Below, piece by piece: positions 46,273 to 56,004 of a stretch of DNA of 64,000 nt. A program made the position numbers and the translations under genes. Source of the stretch: Pseudorhodoferax sp. Leaf267 (GTDB lineage: Bacteria > Pseudomonadota > Gammaproteobacteria > Burkholderiales > Burkholderiaceae_C); NCBI RefSeq assembly GCF_001422405.1, contig NZ_LMMV01000026.1:145983-209982 (forward strand). Reading direction: 5' to 3'. The notes under the pieces were generated by a model, which saw only the letters and a program-made list of their open reading frames with translations, was not told where the DNA came from and searched no databases. Position 1 is the stretch's first letter, and each line of letters starts with the position of its first letter.

Positions 46273-46688
46273 GTGCGACCGCCGTGATGCACCGCGCCGC
46301 CGCGGTTCCGAAGAAAGCCAAGTCGCCCACGCACGACCCGCAGGGCGGGCTGACGGCGGCCGGGCGCGCCGCGTTTCGACGCAGCGACGGTGCGCATCTG
46401 AAGCCTGGCGTACGCCGCGCCGAGGCCGAGATGACGCCCGAGGACATGCGCCGCAAAGGCAGCTGGGCCGCGCGCTTCTATGGCCGCGCCACGCTGCCGC
46501 CGCTGGTCGACGCCAAGGGCCAGCCCACGCGCTTTGCGCTGTCGGCCCACGCCTGGGGCGAGCCCGTGCCCAAGACGGAGGCGGCGGCGCGCCGCATCGC
46601 CGCCAAGGGCCGCAAGCTGCTCGAGCGCTACCGGCGCTGGAAGGAGCGCGAGGCCACGGCCAAGACGGCGCGCAAGGCCAGGCGCTGA
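46269..46688 (+). CDS. DUF6321-type basic protein
   Basis: This 139-aa protein contains GGLTAAGRAAFRRSDGAHLK, then PEDMRRKGSWAARFYGRATL, RFALSAHAWGEPVPKTEAAA and a Lys/Arg-rich tail. I recall this as the DUF6321 pattern, a family without known function that often travels with a short basic ORF as here. No catalytic motif is evident. The stop lies 3 bp before the convergent SMP-30 gene end. Confidence 0.72.
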   Translation: MSATAVMHRAAAVPKKAKSPTHDPQGGLTAAGRAAFRRSDGAHLKPGVRRAEAEMTPEDMRRKGSWAARFYGRATLPPLVDAKGQPTRFALSAHAWGEPVPKTEAAARRIAAKGRKLLERYRRWKEREATAKTARKARR

Positions 46689-46691
46689 GGC

Positions 46692-47618
46692 TCAGGCGTT
46701 GAAGGCGAGCGGCAGCCCGGGCACGGGCCAGCCATCGATGGCGACCAGCTTGCCGCTGCCCGACAGGGTGGCGTAGACCGTGCGCAAGCCCGGCCCGCCG
46801 AAGCACAGGTTGGTCGTGTACAGGTCTGGCAAGCGCACATGGCTCAACAGCCGCCCATCGGGCGCGATCACGGTGATGCCGCCGTGCAGCAGCGTGGCCA
46901 CGCAAATGTTGCCGAAAGCGTCCACGGCCAGGGAGTCGAAGCGCTGGTAGTGCCCGCCCGGCGCGGCAGCCAGCATGCGGCCCCCGTGCGGCGAAGGCCA
47001 GGCGTCCTTGCGCACCTGGCCCGGCGCCGTGATGTCGAAGGCCCACAGCCGCGCGCCCTCGGTCTCGGCGTAGTACAGGGAGCGCCCGTCGGGCGACAGG
47101 CCGATGCCGTTGGGCGTCAGCACAGGGCGCGCGATGGTGTGGATGGCGCTGCCGTCGGCCCGCGCGTAGTAGAGGCCGCCACGGTCCATGTCCAGCGCGC
47201 GCGTCTTGCCCAGGTCGGTGAAGTACAGGCCGCCCTGCGGGTCGAACACCAGGTCGTTCGGGCCGCGCAGGCCGATGCCGTCCACCTGGTCGTAGAGCCG
47301 CTCGCTGCGGCCGGTGGCCAGGTCCACCCGCTCGATGCGACCGCCGGAGTAGTCGTCGGGCTGGCCATTGGGGCGCAGGTTGCCGTGCTCCGTGGTCCAG
47401 GCGAAGCCGCCGTTGTTGCAGACGTAGACCGCACCGTCGGGCCCGATGGCCGCGCCGTTGGGGCCGCCGCCCAGGTCGGCCACCACGTGGATGCGGCCGT
47501 CCGGCGTCACGCGCGACAGCGTGCCGCGCGCGATCTCCACCAGCAGCACCGAGCCGTCGGCCAGGGCCACCGGGCCTTCGGGGAACTGCAGCCCGCAGGC
47601 GATCTCGCGGATCTGCAT
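46692..47618 (-). CDS. SMP-30/gluconolactonase-like protein
   Basis: This 308-aa protein starts at the ATG at 47618. It has a six-bladed beta-propeller pattern with the SMP-30 segments GLQFPEGPVALADGSVLLVE (metal-binding Glu), GGPNGAAIGPDGAVYVCNN, LRGPNDLVFDPQGGLYFTD (Asn/Asp ligands) and TPNGIGLSPDGRSLYYAET. Such enzymes hydrolyse sugar or other lactones with a divalent metal. A VOC-family gene lies 5 bp upstream on the same strand, so they form an operon. The substrate is unknown. Confidence 0.88.
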   Translation of the reverse strand: MQIREIACGLQFPEGPVALADGSVLLVEIARGTLSRVTPDGRIHVVADLGGGPNGAAIGPDGAVYVCNNGGFAWTTEHGNLRPNGQPDDYSGGRIERVDLATGRSERLYDQVDGIGLRGPNDLVFDPQGGLYFTDLGKTRALDMDRGGLYYARADGSAIHTIARPVLTPNGIGLSPDGRSLYYAETEGARLWAFDITAPGQVRKDAWPSPHGGRMLAAAPGGHYQRFDSLAVDAFGNICVATLLHGGITVIAPDGRLLSHVRLPDLYTTNLCFGGPGLRTVYATLSGSGKLVAIDGWPVPGLPLAFNA

Positions 47619-47623
47619 GGCGG

Positions 47624-48052
47624 TCAGAACGTCACCTGCACCGACGGCGCGCTGCGCTGCGACGCGCCGTGGAACACGGCCTCGATGTTGTTGCCGTCCG
47701 GGTCGAGCACGAAGGCGCCGTAGTAGCCGGGGTGGTAGGCGCGCTCGCCGGGTGCGCCGTTGTCCTGGCCCCCTGCGGCCAGCGCAGCCTGGTGGAAGGC
47801 GTCCACCATGGCCCGGTCCTGCGCCTGGAACGCGAGGTGGTGCCGGCCGGTCAGGTGGCCTGTGGCGGCCTGGCTGTCCTTGGACGAGACGAACAGCTCG
47901 TCGGCCCAGAAGTAATCGTCGCCCGTGCCGCCCAGGGGCACCTTCAATACGTTGAACACGGCCTCGTAGAACCTTCGGCTGGCGGCCAGATCGCGGACCA
48001 CCAGCTGGATGTGGTCGATCAGCCGGCCTCGGTGCAGTTCCTGTGTTTCCAT
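47624..48052 (-). CDS. VOC/glyoxalase superfamily protein
   Basis: This 142-aa protein has the paired beta-alpha-beta fold of glyoxalase/dioxygenase proteins. His occurs in LIDHIQLVVRDLAASRRFYE (about 14), His in GRHHLAFQAQDRAMVDAFHQ and Glu in FVLDPDGNNIEAVFHG are the expected metal ligands. It is in an operon with the SMP-30-like gene. The reaction cannot be told from sequence. Confidence 0.87.
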   Translation of the reverse strand: METQELHRGRLIDHIQLVVRDLAASRRFYEAVFNVLKVPLGGTGDDYFWADELFVSSKDSQAATGHLTGRHHLAFQAQDRAMVDAFHQAALAAGGQDNGAPGERAYHPGYYGAFVLDPDGNNIEAVFHGASQRSAPSVQVTF

Positions 48053-48216
48053 GTGGCGCCCCTGTTGCGAGTGTCAAAGGGCGGCCAGATTACGCCCGTC
48101 GCGTAGGCTTGCGCCAGCAAGCCCCCATGTCGTCCAGGGCATCGGCAGCGCGGGCCTGCATGGGCAGAGGCGCTGTTCCTACGCGTTGCAGGCCTGGCCG
48201 GCTTCACCATCGGCGC

Positions 48217-48741
48217 ATGGACAACACACTGGTTTCGGATGGCGCTGCGCGCCGCAGGGAAGGCGGCCGGCCGTGGCTCGCCTTGCTGGCCTGGCTGGCC
48301 CTGTGTTACGCGGTGGCGGCGGTGGGCGCGGCGGCTTCGCTCAATTCCGCGGGCATCTACGACGTGCTGGACCGCCCGGCCTGGGCGCCACCGGCCTCCG
48401 TCTTCGGGCCGGTGTGGACCGCGCTGTACGCGATGATGGCGGTGGCGGCCTGGCAGGTCTGGCGCGCACGTGGCTGGGCGCGCGGATCGGGCGCGCTGCT
48501 GCTGTTCGTGCTGCAGCTCGTTGCCAATGCGCTGTGGACCTGGCTGTTCTTCCGCTGGCAGCAGGGCGCGCTGGCCTTTGCCGACGTCGCGCTGCTGTGG
48601 CTGCTGCTGGCTGCCACGGTGGTGGTGTTCTGGCGCATCCGGCGCAGCGCAGGCCTGCTGCTGCTGCCCTACCTGGCCTGGGTCAGTTTCGCCTGCGCTT
48701 TGAGCTGGTCCATCTGGCAGCGCAACCCGCAGGTCTTGTAG
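48217..48741 (+). CDS. tspO: TspO/MBR family membrane protein
   Basis: This 174-aa protein has five predicted membrane helices. It carries the family motifs DVLDRPAWAPPASVFGPVWT (the WxPP loop before helix 2), YAMMAVAAWQVWR and LQLVANALWTWLFFRWQQGA (Asn-x-x-Trp in helix 3). TspO proteins bind porphyrins and sterols and act in stress or tetrapyrrole control. I chose the ATG at 48217 over a longer frame that begins within the divergent VOC gene. Confidence 0.9.
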   Translation: MDNTLVSDGAARRREGGRPWLALLAWLALCYAVAAVGAAASLNSAGIYDVLDRPAWAPPASVFGPVWTALYAMMAVAAWQVWRARGWARGSGALLLFVLQLVANALWTWLFFRWQQGALAFADVALLWLLLAATVVVFWRIRRSAGLLLLPYLAWVSFACALSWSIWQRNPQVL

Positions 48742-48750
48742 AACCGGGGC

Positions 48751-50259
48751 TCAGGCGGCTGCGGCCAGCCGCTTGGCCCGGCGTGCCAGCAGGCGCGGCA
48801 GCACGAGCACCAGCACCACGATGACCAGCAGCGTGAGCGACATGGGCCGCTGCAGGAACACCATCGCGCTGCCTTCGCCGATCGACATGGCGTTGCGCAG
48901 CTGCGCCTCGGCCAGCGGGCCCAGGATCATGCCGACCACCACGGGCGCGGTCGGGAAGCTGTAGCGCCGCATCACCACGCCCAGCACGCCGATGGCATAC
49001 AGCAGCACCAGGTCGAACGCGCTTTGGCGCATGCCGTAGGCACCGACCGTGGCGAAGATCAGGATGCCCGCGTACAGCTGCGGCTTGGGGATCTTGAGCA
49101 GCTTGACCCACAGGCCGACCATCGGCAGGTTCAGAACCAGCAGCATCACGTTGCCGATGTAGAGCGAGGCGATCAGCGTCCAGACCAGCGCAGCCGATGT
49201 GGTGAACAGCTGCGGGCCGGGCTGGATGCCGTAGTTCTGGAATGCGCCCAGCAAAATGGCCGTGGTGTTGCTGGTCGGGATGCCCAGCGTCAGCAGCGGG
49301 ATCAGCGCGGCCGTGACGGACGCGTTGTTCGCTGCCTCGGGGCCGGCCACGCCTTCGATGGCGCCGGTGGTGCCGAACTCGGCCTTGTCCTGCGGGTCCT
49401 TGAGCAGTTTCTTCTCGGTGGCATAGGAGAGGAAGGTCGGGATCTCGGTGCCGCCGGCCGGGATGCAGCCGAACGGCGTGCCGATGGCCGTGCCGCGCAG
49501 CCAGGCCGGAACGGAACGTTTCCAGTCGCGCCCGCTCATGTGCACGCGCGACAGCTTGTTCTGCGTCTCGACCACGCGGCCCTCGTACAGCACGGCGTAC
49601 AGCACCTCGGCGACGGCGAACAGGCCGACCGCGACCAGCACGATCTCGATGCCGTCCAGCAGCTCGGGGATGTTGCCCACGTAGCGGCCCTGGCCGGAGA
49701 TCTGGTCCAGGCCCACGCAGCCCACGGCCAGCCCGACGAACAGCGCCGTCATGCCGCGCAATGTGCTCTCGCCCATGATGGCGCTCACCGTGGTGAAGGC
49801 CAGCAGCATCAGCATGAAGTACTCGGGCGGGCCCAGCTTTACGGCGAACTCGGCCACGCCGGGCGCGAACAGCGTGACGACCACGGTGGCGATGGTGCCG
49901 GCCACGAACGAGCCGATGGCCGCCGTGGCCAGCGCGGCGCCGGCGCGGCCGCTCTTGGCCATCTTGTTGCCCTCCATGGCGGTGACCATGCTGGCCGTCT
50001 CGCCCGGCGTGTTCAGCAGGATGGAGGTGGTGGAGCCGCCGTACATCGCACCGTAGTAGATGCCGGCGAAGAAGATCATCGAGGACGTGATCTCGACCTT
50101 GCCCGTGATGGGCAGCAGCATGGCCACGGCCACGGCCGGGCCGATGCCGGGCAGCACGCCGACGGCCGTGCCCAGGGCACAACCGACCAGGCACCACATG
50201 AGGTTCGTGAAGGTGATGGCCTGCGCGAAGCCACCCAGGAGCGCGTTGAAAATATCCAT
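48751..50259 (-). CDS. tctA: Tripartite tricarboxylate transporter large permease TctA
   Basis: This 502-aa protein has about 11-12 membrane helices. It opens with [20 protein letters not shown], then [38 protein letters not shown] and [19 protein letters not shown], all diagnostic of TctA. It forms the ion-coupled membrane core of a citrate-type TTT system with TctB and the periplasmic TctC, encoded just upstream in the operon (tctC-tctB-tctA). The gap to tctB is 10 bp. Confidence 0.95.
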   Translation of the reverse strand: MDIFNALLGGFAQAITFTNLMWCLVGCALGTAVGVLPGIGPAVAVAMLLPITGKVEITSSMIFFAGIYYGAMYGGSTTSILLNTPGETASMVTAMEGNKMAKSGRAGAALATAAIGSFVAGTIATVVVTLFAPGVAEFAVKLGPPEYFMLMLLAFTTVSAIMGESTLRGMTALFVGLAVGCVGLDQISGQGRYVGNIPELLDGIEIVLVAVGLFAVAEVLYAVLYEGRVVETQNKLSRVHMSGRDWKRSVPAWLRGTAIGTPFGCIPAGGTEIPTFLSYATEKKLLKDPQDKAEFGTTGAIEGVAGPEAANNASVTAALIPLLTLGIPTSNTTAILLGAFQNYGIQPGPQLFTTSAALVWTLIASLYIGNVMLLVLNLPMVGLWVKLLKIPKPQLYAGILIFATVGAYGMRQSAFDLVLLYAIGVLGVVMRRYSFPTAPVVVGMILGPLAEAQLRNAMSIGEGSAMVFLQRPMSLTLLVIVVLVLVLPRLLARRAKRLAAAA

Positions 50260-50269
50260 CGTGCCGCTC

Positions 50270-50797
50270 CTACAGCCAGCCGGTGCTGGTCAATCCCGGC
50301 AGGCTGATCGCCAGGAACTTGGTGAACATCCAGAACACGGGCGCGGCGATCAGGAGCCCCGTGACCGCATCGACGAGCCAGGTGCGCGGCGCAGAGGCCA
50401 CCGCCTGGCCACTCGCGCGGCGCAGGCCCTGCACGGCCAGCACGTAGCACAGCGTGCAACCCAGGATGAAGCCCAGCGTGGTGATCAGCGAGGCATTGAG
50501 CAGCAGGCCGGCCGAGACCCAGACGAAGCCGCTCCAGTTGGCGCGCTCGCCACCCTCGTCGGACAGGCCGCGAAAGCCGCCCGTGCGGGCCTCCCACAGC
50601 AGCCAGCCGCCGCACAGCGTCAGCGCGATGGAACACAGCCAGGGCAGGAAGTTCGGCCCCACGCCGCCGTAGCCGGCGTCCGAGGAAATGCCGGCCGCGC
50701 CCCAGCCCAGCGCCAGGCCGGTGACCAGCACACCGAGCGCGACCAGCGTCTGCGGCCCGTTGCCCGCCGCGGGCGGGTTCGAAGGATCAAGCGTCAT
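50270..50797 (-). CDS. tctB: Tripartite tricarboxylate transporter small permease TctB
   Basis: This 175-aa protein starts at the ATG at 50797. It has four predicted membrane helices and the TctB pattern GVLVTGLALGWGAAGI, GYGGVGPNFLPWLCSIALTL and LGFILGCTLCYVLAVQGL. It is the small membrane partner of TctA. A 171-bp gap with a dispersed palindromic repeat separates it from tctC. Confidence 0.88.
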   Translation of the reverse strand: MTLDPSNPPAAGNGPQTLVALGVLVTGLALGWGAAGISSDAGYGGVGPNFLPWLCSIALTLCGGWLLWEARTGGFRGLSDEGGERANWSGFVWVSAGLLLNASLITTLGFILGCTLCYVLAVQGLRRASGQAVASAPRTWLVDAVTGLLIAAPVFWMFTKFLAISLPGLTSTGWL

Positions 50798-50844
50798 CAA
50801 GAGACTCCAAGCGATGGAGGAAAACAGAACCGAGTGCCACGCGA

Positions 50845-50962
50845 GACGAGCGCAGCGAAGCTCGTTCGTGGGACACCGCGGAACTGGCTCTGCCAGGCCG
50901 CGGGTCGCGCCCCCTGCGGGGGGATGGAACGGCACCACGCAGTGCGCCGTTCAAACGGTGGA
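50845..50962. repeat. Comamonadaceae-type dispersed palindromic repeat (copy 2), between tctC and tctB
   Basis: It contains GAGCGCAGCGAAGCTCGTTC, CGCGGAACTGGCTCTGCC, AGGCCGCGGG and CCCCCTGCGGGGGG, and is the same element as at 30455-30590. It sits inside the tct operon, so it may lower expression of the permeases relative to the receptor. Confidence 0.8.
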
Positions 50963-50968
50963 GGGCTT

Positions 50969-51928
50969 CTAGACCATCCCGGACTTGGCCATGATGGCCC
51001 GCAGGCTCGCGAACTCATCGTCCACGAACTTGTCGAACGCCGGGCCGCTCAGCACGGCGGGGGTCCACTCGTTCTTCTTGAGTGCCTCCTGCCAGGCGGC
51101 GCTCTTCAGCGCGGCCAGCACCATGTCGGTCAGGGCCTTGCGCTGCTCGGGCGTGATGCCGGGCGCGCCATACACGCCGCGCCAGTTGCCGATCTCCACG
51201 TCGATACCCTGCTCCTTGAGCGTGGGCACGTTGCTGCCCGGCAGGCGCTGGGCCGAGGTGACGGCGATGGCGCGCATCTTGCCGCTCTCGATGTAGGGTG
51301 CGAACTCGCTCATGCCGCTGCCGCCGATGCTCACGTTGCCGCCCAGAATGGCGGCCGTGGCCTCGCCGCCGCCGCGGAAGGCGACGTAGTTGATCTTGGA
51401 CGGGTCGGCGCCGACCTTCTGCGCGATCATGGCCGCGGCGATGTGCTCGGTGGAGCCGCGCGAGCCGCCGCCCCATTTGATGCTGCCCGGGTCCTTCTTG
51501 AGCTGGGCCACGACATCGGCCATGGTCTTGAAGGGCGAATCGGCCGGCAGCACGAACACGTTGTATTCGCTGGTGATGCGCGCGATCGGCGTGGCCTGCG
51601 ACAGGTTCACCGGCGGCTTGCCGGTGATGATGCCGCCCAGCATCACGGCGCCCATCACCATCAGCGCGGTCGGGTCGTTCTTGGAGCCGTTGACGAACTG
51701 GGCCAGGCCCAGGGCGCCGGCCGCGCCGCCCTTGTTGTCGTAGGCCACGGTGTCGGCGACCTTGGCGTCGGTGAGGGCCTTGCCCAGGGCGCGGCCGGTG
51801 GTGTCCCAGCCGCCGCCGGGGTTGGCCGGGATCATCATCTTGACGTTGGGCGCGGCATGCGCGGCCAGGGGCAGGGCACCGGTGGCGGCCAGGGCGGCCA
51901 GGGACTTGAGGAAGGTATCGCGGCGCAT
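50969..51928 (-). CDS. tctC: Tripartite tricarboxylate receptor TctC
   Basis: This 319-aa protein starts at the ATG at 51928. It has a signal peptide (FLKSLAALAATGALPLAAHA) and the receptor signature VKMMIPANPGGGWDTTGRAL, typical of TctC proper, then NKGGAAGALGLAQFVNG. It binds a tricarboxylate such as citrate in the periplasm and hands it to TctAB, encoded downstream. It is divergent from tctDE across 131 bp, so the two-component system probably activates this promoter. Confidence 0.93.
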   Translation of the reverse strand: MRRDTFLKSLAALAATGALPLAAHAAPNVKMMIPANPGGGWDTTGRALGKALTDAKVADTVAYDNKGGAAGALGLAQFVNGSKNDPTALMVMGAVMLGGIITGKPPVNLSQATPIARITSEYNVFVLPADSPFKTMADVVAQLKKDPGSIKWGGGSRGSTEHIAAAMIAQKVGADPSKINYVAFRGGGEATAAILGGNVSIGGSGMSEFAPYIESGKMRAIAVTSAQRLPGSNVPTLKEQGIDVEIGNWRGVYGAPGITPEQRKALTDMVLAALKSAAWQEALKKNEWTPAVLSGPAFDKFVDDEFASLRAIMAKSGMV

Positions 51929-52059
51929 GGGGGTGTCTCCTTGCAGGGATGAAAAGCAGGCCCAGGCTTGCTGACTGGAACCTGATCGCGTCGCTATCAT
52001 GCCGCGCATGCCTGTCAGTTGGCTGTCCACCAGCCTGGGGTAAACACTCACAACGGCCC

Positions 52060-52734
52060 ATGAAGCTGCTCCTGGTCGAAGACGATCCCTCCATGCAGAC
52101 CACCTTGCAGCGCGCGCTGGGCCGACGGCAGATCGACGTGCGCGTGTGCGGCGACGGCGCACTGGCGCTGGAGCAGTGGCGTGTGCTGGAGCCCGATGTC
52201 GTCGCGCTGGACTTGAGCCTGCCGAACCTCGATGGCCTGCAGGTGCTGGCCCAGGCGCGCGCCGCCGGCCTGCGCACGCCCGTTCTGCTGCTGACCGCGC
52301 GCGGCACCGTGGGCGACCGTGTGCTGGGCCTGAACGCCGGCGCCGACGACTACCTGCCCAAGCCTTTCGACCTGGACGAACTGGAGGCGCGGCTGCGCGC
52401 CCTGCGCCGCCGCCAGGGCGAGCCCGTGGAGGTGGCGACCGAGGTCGGCGCGCTGCGGCTGGACCCGCACGACGGCGCGGTCTACCTGCGCGGCGAGGTG
52501 CTGGAGCTGACGCCGCGCGAGTTGGCCCTGCTGCGCGCGCTGATGGCCCGGCCCGGCCACGCGGTCGGCAAGGAGCGGCTGTTCGCGCTGGTGTTCCCGG
52601 GCGAGGGCGAGGTGCAGGTGGAGGCCATCGAGGTCGTGGCCTACCGGCTGCGCAAGAAGCTGGCCGGCAGCGGCGCCAGCCTCATGACGCTGCGCGGCCT
52701 GGGCTACCTGCTGCGCGAAGAAGCCGCGCAGTGA
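52060..52734 (+). CDS. tctD: Response regulator TctD
   Basis: This 224-aa OmpR/TctD-type regulator has a receiver domain (VEDDPS, phosphoacceptor in VVALDLSLPNLDG, LLTARG, LPKPFD) and a winged-helix domain (LTPRELALLRALMARPGHAV, then VEAIEVVAYRLRKKLAG). It is coupled to the kinase gene by an overlap of GTG and TGA, and is divergent from tctC, which is the classical tct arrangement for tricarboxylate induction. Confidence 0.93.
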   Translation: MKLLLVEDDPSMQTTLQRALGRRQIDVRVCGDGALALEQWRVLEPDVVALDLSLPNLDGLQVLAQARAAGLRTPVLLLTARGTVGDRVLGLNAGADDYLPKPFDLDELEARLRALRRRQGEPVEVATEVGALRLDPHDGAVYLRGEVLELTPRELALLRALMARPGHAVGKERLFALVFPGEGEVQVEAIEVVAYRLRKKLAGSGASLMTLRGLGYLLREEAAQ

Positions 52735-54140
52735 AGCTGCACCGCACCTCGCTGCGCTTTCGGCTGCTGCTGGGTCTCCTGGCGCCGCTCACGCTGTTCA
52801 TCGTCATCAACAGCGTGAGCGTCTATCGCCAGGCGCTGGCCGCCGCCACCACGGCTTATGACCGCACGCTGCTGGCCTCGGCCAAGACCATCGGCGAGCA
52901 GCTGGACGTGGACGGCTTCGATGAGGCCGCCATCCTGCGCGCCACCGTGCCGTACTCGGCGCTGGAAGCCTTCGAGGCCGACAACCAGAGCCGCATGTTC
53001 TACCGCGTGTCCACGCGCGAGGGCGAGATGGTGTCGGGCTTCGCCGAGCTGCCGTTCTGGCGCGGCCAGCTGCCGCCGCGCCCGCCGTACGCTGCGCTGG
53101 TCGACTTCTACGATGCGCGCTTTCGCGACCGGCCGGTGCGCATGGCCGTGCTGCTGCAGCCCGTGGCCAGCGACCGTGGGCGCGGCATGGCCGTGGTGCA
53201 GGTGGCCGAGACGCTGGAGCTGCGCGAAACGCTGGCGCGCCGGCTGCTGGTCGACATGCTGTGGCGCCAGCTGCTGCTGCTGGCCGTGGTGGCCGGTGCC
53301 ACGGTGCTGGTGGTGCAGCGCGCCACGCGCCCCGTGCGCGCGCTGGGCCAGGCCATCGAGGAGCGCGCTGCCGACGACCTCTCGCCGATCCACGCCGATG
53401 ACGTGCCGCGCGAACTGGCGCCGCTGGTCGATGCCATGACCGCGGTGATGGGCCGGCTGCAGCGTCTGCTGGACCACCAGAAGCGCTTCGTGCGCGATGC
53501 CGCCCACCAGCTGCGCACGCCGCTGGCGGTGCTCAAGACCCAGGTGCAGTCCGCGCAACGCGGCGATGCGCCGCCGGCGCTGGCGCTGGCCGAGATCGGC
53601 GACACGGTGCAGCGCGCTACGCTGCTGGCCAACCAGATGCTGTCGCTGGCCAAGGTCGAGCAACTGCGCCAGCAGCCAGAGTTCGAGCCGCTGGACCTGG
53701 CCGCGCTGGTGCGTGAGGTGGCGCTGGACCTGTCGCCGCTGATCGCCGACAAGCTGCTGGACTTCTCGCTGGAGGCCGCGCCCGTGCAGGTGCGCGCCCA
53801 CCGCTGGATGCTGCAAGAGCTGGCGCGCAACCTGCTGCACAACGCGATCAAGCACAGCCCCGTGCAGGGCACGCTGCAGGTGCGCGTGGCCGCGCGCGAC
53901 GGCCAGGCCTGGTGCAGTGTCGGCGACGCGGGGCCGGGCATTTCGGCCGAGCTGCGCCAGCGCCTGTTCGCGCCGTTCGCGGCCGGCGACGTGGCGCGCG
54001 GCTCGGGCCTGGGCCTGGCGATCTGCCGCGAGATCGTGCTGGCGTTGGGCGGGCGCATCGCGCTGGACAACCGCAGCGCGTCCGACGGGCGGGTGCTGGG
54101 GCTGGACGCGGTGGTGTGGCTGCCGCTCGCACCGCGCTGA
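52731..54140 (+). CDS. tctE: Sensor kinase TctE
   Basis: This 469-aa kinase starts at a GTG at 52731 that overlaps the tctD stop. It has membrane helices at about 10-30 and 172-192 around a periplasmic sensor, a HAMP-like linker, the H-box KRFVRDAAHQLRTPLAVLKT, the N-box RNLLHNAIKHSPVQG and the G-box GSGLGLAICREIV. The sensor probably responds to a tricarboxylate, directly or through the TctC receptor. It works with TctD to control tctCBA. Confidence 0.92.
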   Translation: MKLHRTSLRFRLLLGLLAPLTLFIVINSVSVYRQALAAATTAYDRTLLASAKTIGEQLDVDGFDEAAILRATVPYSALEAFEADNQSRMFYRVSTREGEMVSGFAELPFWRGQLPPRPPYAALVDFYDARFRDRPVRMAVLLQPVASDRGRGMAVVQVAETLELRETLARRLLVDMLWRQLLLLAVVAGATVLVVQRATRPVRALGQAIEERAADDLSPIHADDVPRELAPLVDAMTAVMGRLQRLLDHQKRFVRDAAHQLRTPLAVLKTQVQSAQRGDAPPALALAEIGDTVQRATLLANQMLSLAKVEQLRQQPEFEPLDLAALVREVALDLSPLIADKLLDFSLEAAPVQVRAHRWMLQELARNLLHNAIKHSPVQGTLQVRVAARDGQAWCSVGDAGPGISAELRQRLFAPFAAGDVARGSGLGLAICREIVLALGGRIALDNRSASDGRVLGLDAVVWLPLAPR

Positions 54141-54198
54141 CGCAAATCTATACTGGCCCGATGCCCGCGCGAACCGCTGCCCACGTGCAGCCCGCAAG

Positions 54199-55428
54199 AT
54201 GATCAAGAAGATCCTCAGCAGCCAGCTGCGCGTGGGTATGCACGTGCACGAGTTCTGCGGCTCGTGGATGGACCACCCGTTTTGGCGTTCCAAGTTCACG
54301 ATCCGCACGCAGGCCGAGGTGCAGCGGGTCGTGCAGGGTGGCGTGTCCGAGCTGTGGATCGACACGGCCAAGGGCCTGGACGTGGAGGCCGGTGCGGTGA
54401 TCGACCGCCAGAAGGTGGACGAGGAAGTCGAGCGGCGGCTGGAGGTGTTCGTCACGATGCCCGCGCCGCTGGACCTGCTGTCGCCCAGCCAGGAAAGCCA
54501 GATGGACGCGGCCGCTGCGCTGGTGCGCCGCTCCGTGCCGCAGATCGCCTCCATGTTCAACGAGGCGCGCATGGGCAAGGCCGTGGACATGCAGGGCTGC
54601 GAGGCGCTCGTGGATGAGATCGCGCGCTCCGTGTCGGCCGACCCCGGCGCGCTGATCAGCGTGGCCCGGCTCAAGCGCCACGACAACTACACCTATATGC
54701 ACTCGGTGGCCGTGTGCGGGCTGATGCTGGCGCTGGGACGGCAGATGGGGTTGAACGACAACCTGCTGCGCCGCGCGGGCCTGGCCGGCATGCTGCACGA
54801 CCTGGGCAAGGCCATGGTGCCGCTGGCCATCCTGAACAAGCCCGGCAAGCTCACTGAGGACGAGTTCGCGGTCATGAAGGGGCATCCGGAACTCGGTCAC
54901 GCCTTGCTGCTGGAGGGCCACGGCGCCGGCCCGGTCGTGCTGGACGTGTGCCTGCACCACCACGAGAAGTTCGACGGCACGGGCTACCCGCACGGCCTGG
55001 CCGGCGACAAGATCAGCCTGATGGCCAAGATGGGCACGGTCTGCGACGTCTACGACGCGATCACTTCGGTGCGGCCCTATAACAAAGGCTGGGACCCGGG
55101 CGAGGCGCTGCGACGCATGGCGCAGTGGAAGGGGCACTTCGATCCGGCCGTGTTCCAGACCTTCGTGAAGACCGTGGGCATCTACCCGATCGGCTCGCTG
55201 GTGCGGCTGCACTCGGGGCAGCTGGCCGTGGTCACGCGGCAGAACGCGCACGCGCCGATGACGCCGCGGGTCAAGGTGTTCTACAGCACGCAGGCCAGGC
55301 GCCGCATCGAGCCCTTTGAGCTGGACCTGGCCGGTGCCATGGCGCAGGACAAGGTGGTGGGCTGCGAGTCGCCCGAGGACTGGAACTTCAAGGACCTGGA
55401 GCAGCTGTGGGGCGGCCCGCTGGCCTAA
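54199..55428 (+). CDS. HD-GYP cyclic di-GMP phosphodiesterase with DUF3391 N-terminus
   Basis: This 409-aa protein starts at the ATG at 54199 (MIKKILSSQLRVGMHVHEFC), with a DUF3391-like N-terminal domain (about 1-130). The HD-GYP domain has the metal residues in LHDLGKAMVPLAILNKPGKL and HHHEKFDGTGYPHGLAGDKI (intact GYP). It should hydrolyse c-di-GMP, leading to pGpG or GMP. It is convergent with a PilZ gene whose stop is adjacent, and an RpfG-like gene follows, so this is a c-di-GMP signalling group. Confidence 0.93.
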   Translation: MIKKILSSQLRVGMHVHEFCGSWMDHPFWRSKFTIRTQAEVQRVVQGGVSELWIDTAKGLDVEAGAVIDRQKVDEEVERRLEVFVTMPAPLDLLSPSQESQMDAAAALVRRSVPQIASMFNEARMGKAVDMQGCEALVDEIARSVSADPGALISVARLKRHDNYTYMHSVAVCGLMLALGRQMGLNDNLLRRAGLAGMLHDLGKAMVPLAILNKPGKLTEDEFAVMKGHPELGHALLLEGHGAGPVVLDVCLHHHEKFDGTGYPHGLAGDKISLMAKMGTVCDVYDAITSVRPYNKGWDPGEALRRMAQWKGHFDPAVFQTFVKTVGIYPIGSLVRLHSGQLAVVTRQNAHAPMTPRVKVFYSTQARRRIEPFELDLAGAMAQDKVVGCESPEDWNFKDLEQLWGGPLA

Positions 55429-55803
55429 TCAACCCTGCGCGGCCAGCGCGCGCAACCGGCCCTGGGCCTGCGCGTCCGGCACGGTGAACACCACGCCGAT
55501 GCGGAAGTCGCCCGGTGCGCTATAGGACGAGTACACGGACTTCACCTCCAACCACAAGCTGCGCGCGGGGTCGCCCGGGTGCAGGCACAGCGTGCAGCGC
55601 GAGCCCGGCGCGATGGGGCGGTCGGTGGACAGCGACAGCCCATCCTGGCTCAGGTCCACCGTCGTGCCCATGCGGGCGTGGCCACCGGCGATCGCGATGC
55701 TGACCGGGCAACGCAGCGCATTGCGTGTCTGCTGGCGCCGGCTGTCCTGGCCGGCCGCAAGCAGCGACGCGGCGAGGCGAGTCGGTACGGGCGTCTGTTC
55801 CAT
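55429..55803 (-). CDS. PilZ-domain c-di-GMP-binding protein
   Basis: This 124-aa protein starts at the ATG at 55803. It has the PilZ pattern: an Arg-rich switch (SRRQQTRNALRCPVSIAI), then GTTVDLSQDGLSLSTDRPI (the DxSxxG motif) and later beta strands. PilZ domains bind c-di-GMP and act on motility or polysaccharide targets. It abuts the HD-GYP gene tail to tail with no gap. Confidence 0.85.
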   Translation of the reverse strand: MEQTPVPTRLAASLLAAGQDSRRQQTRNALRCPVSIAIAGGHARMGTTVDLSQDGLSLSTDRPIAPGSRCTLCLHPGDPARSLWLEVKSVYSSYSAPGDFRIGVVFTVPDAQAQGRLRALAAQG

Positions 55804-56004
55804 GGTCTGGTGGCAGGCATTATGCGACCGGGCCTGTTGCCTGTTAAGGCGTGGCCGGGGACGGACCGAACCCCTTGACACGAAAATCGCTGTGCGACGT
55901 GCAGGCCGTCGCTAAACTGGCCAGGCACCACCTCTATGGCCGTGGACGGAGGTCCTGCGCGCGCAGGGATCGCACGGGCCGGACGGGGGAACGGAGGAAG
56001 CACC

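Noticed and set aside
45820..47046. Reverse 408-codon frame over 45.8-47.0 kb
   Set aside because: It overlaps the DUF6321 and small basic genes on the forward strand and part of the SMP-30 gene in the wrong frame.
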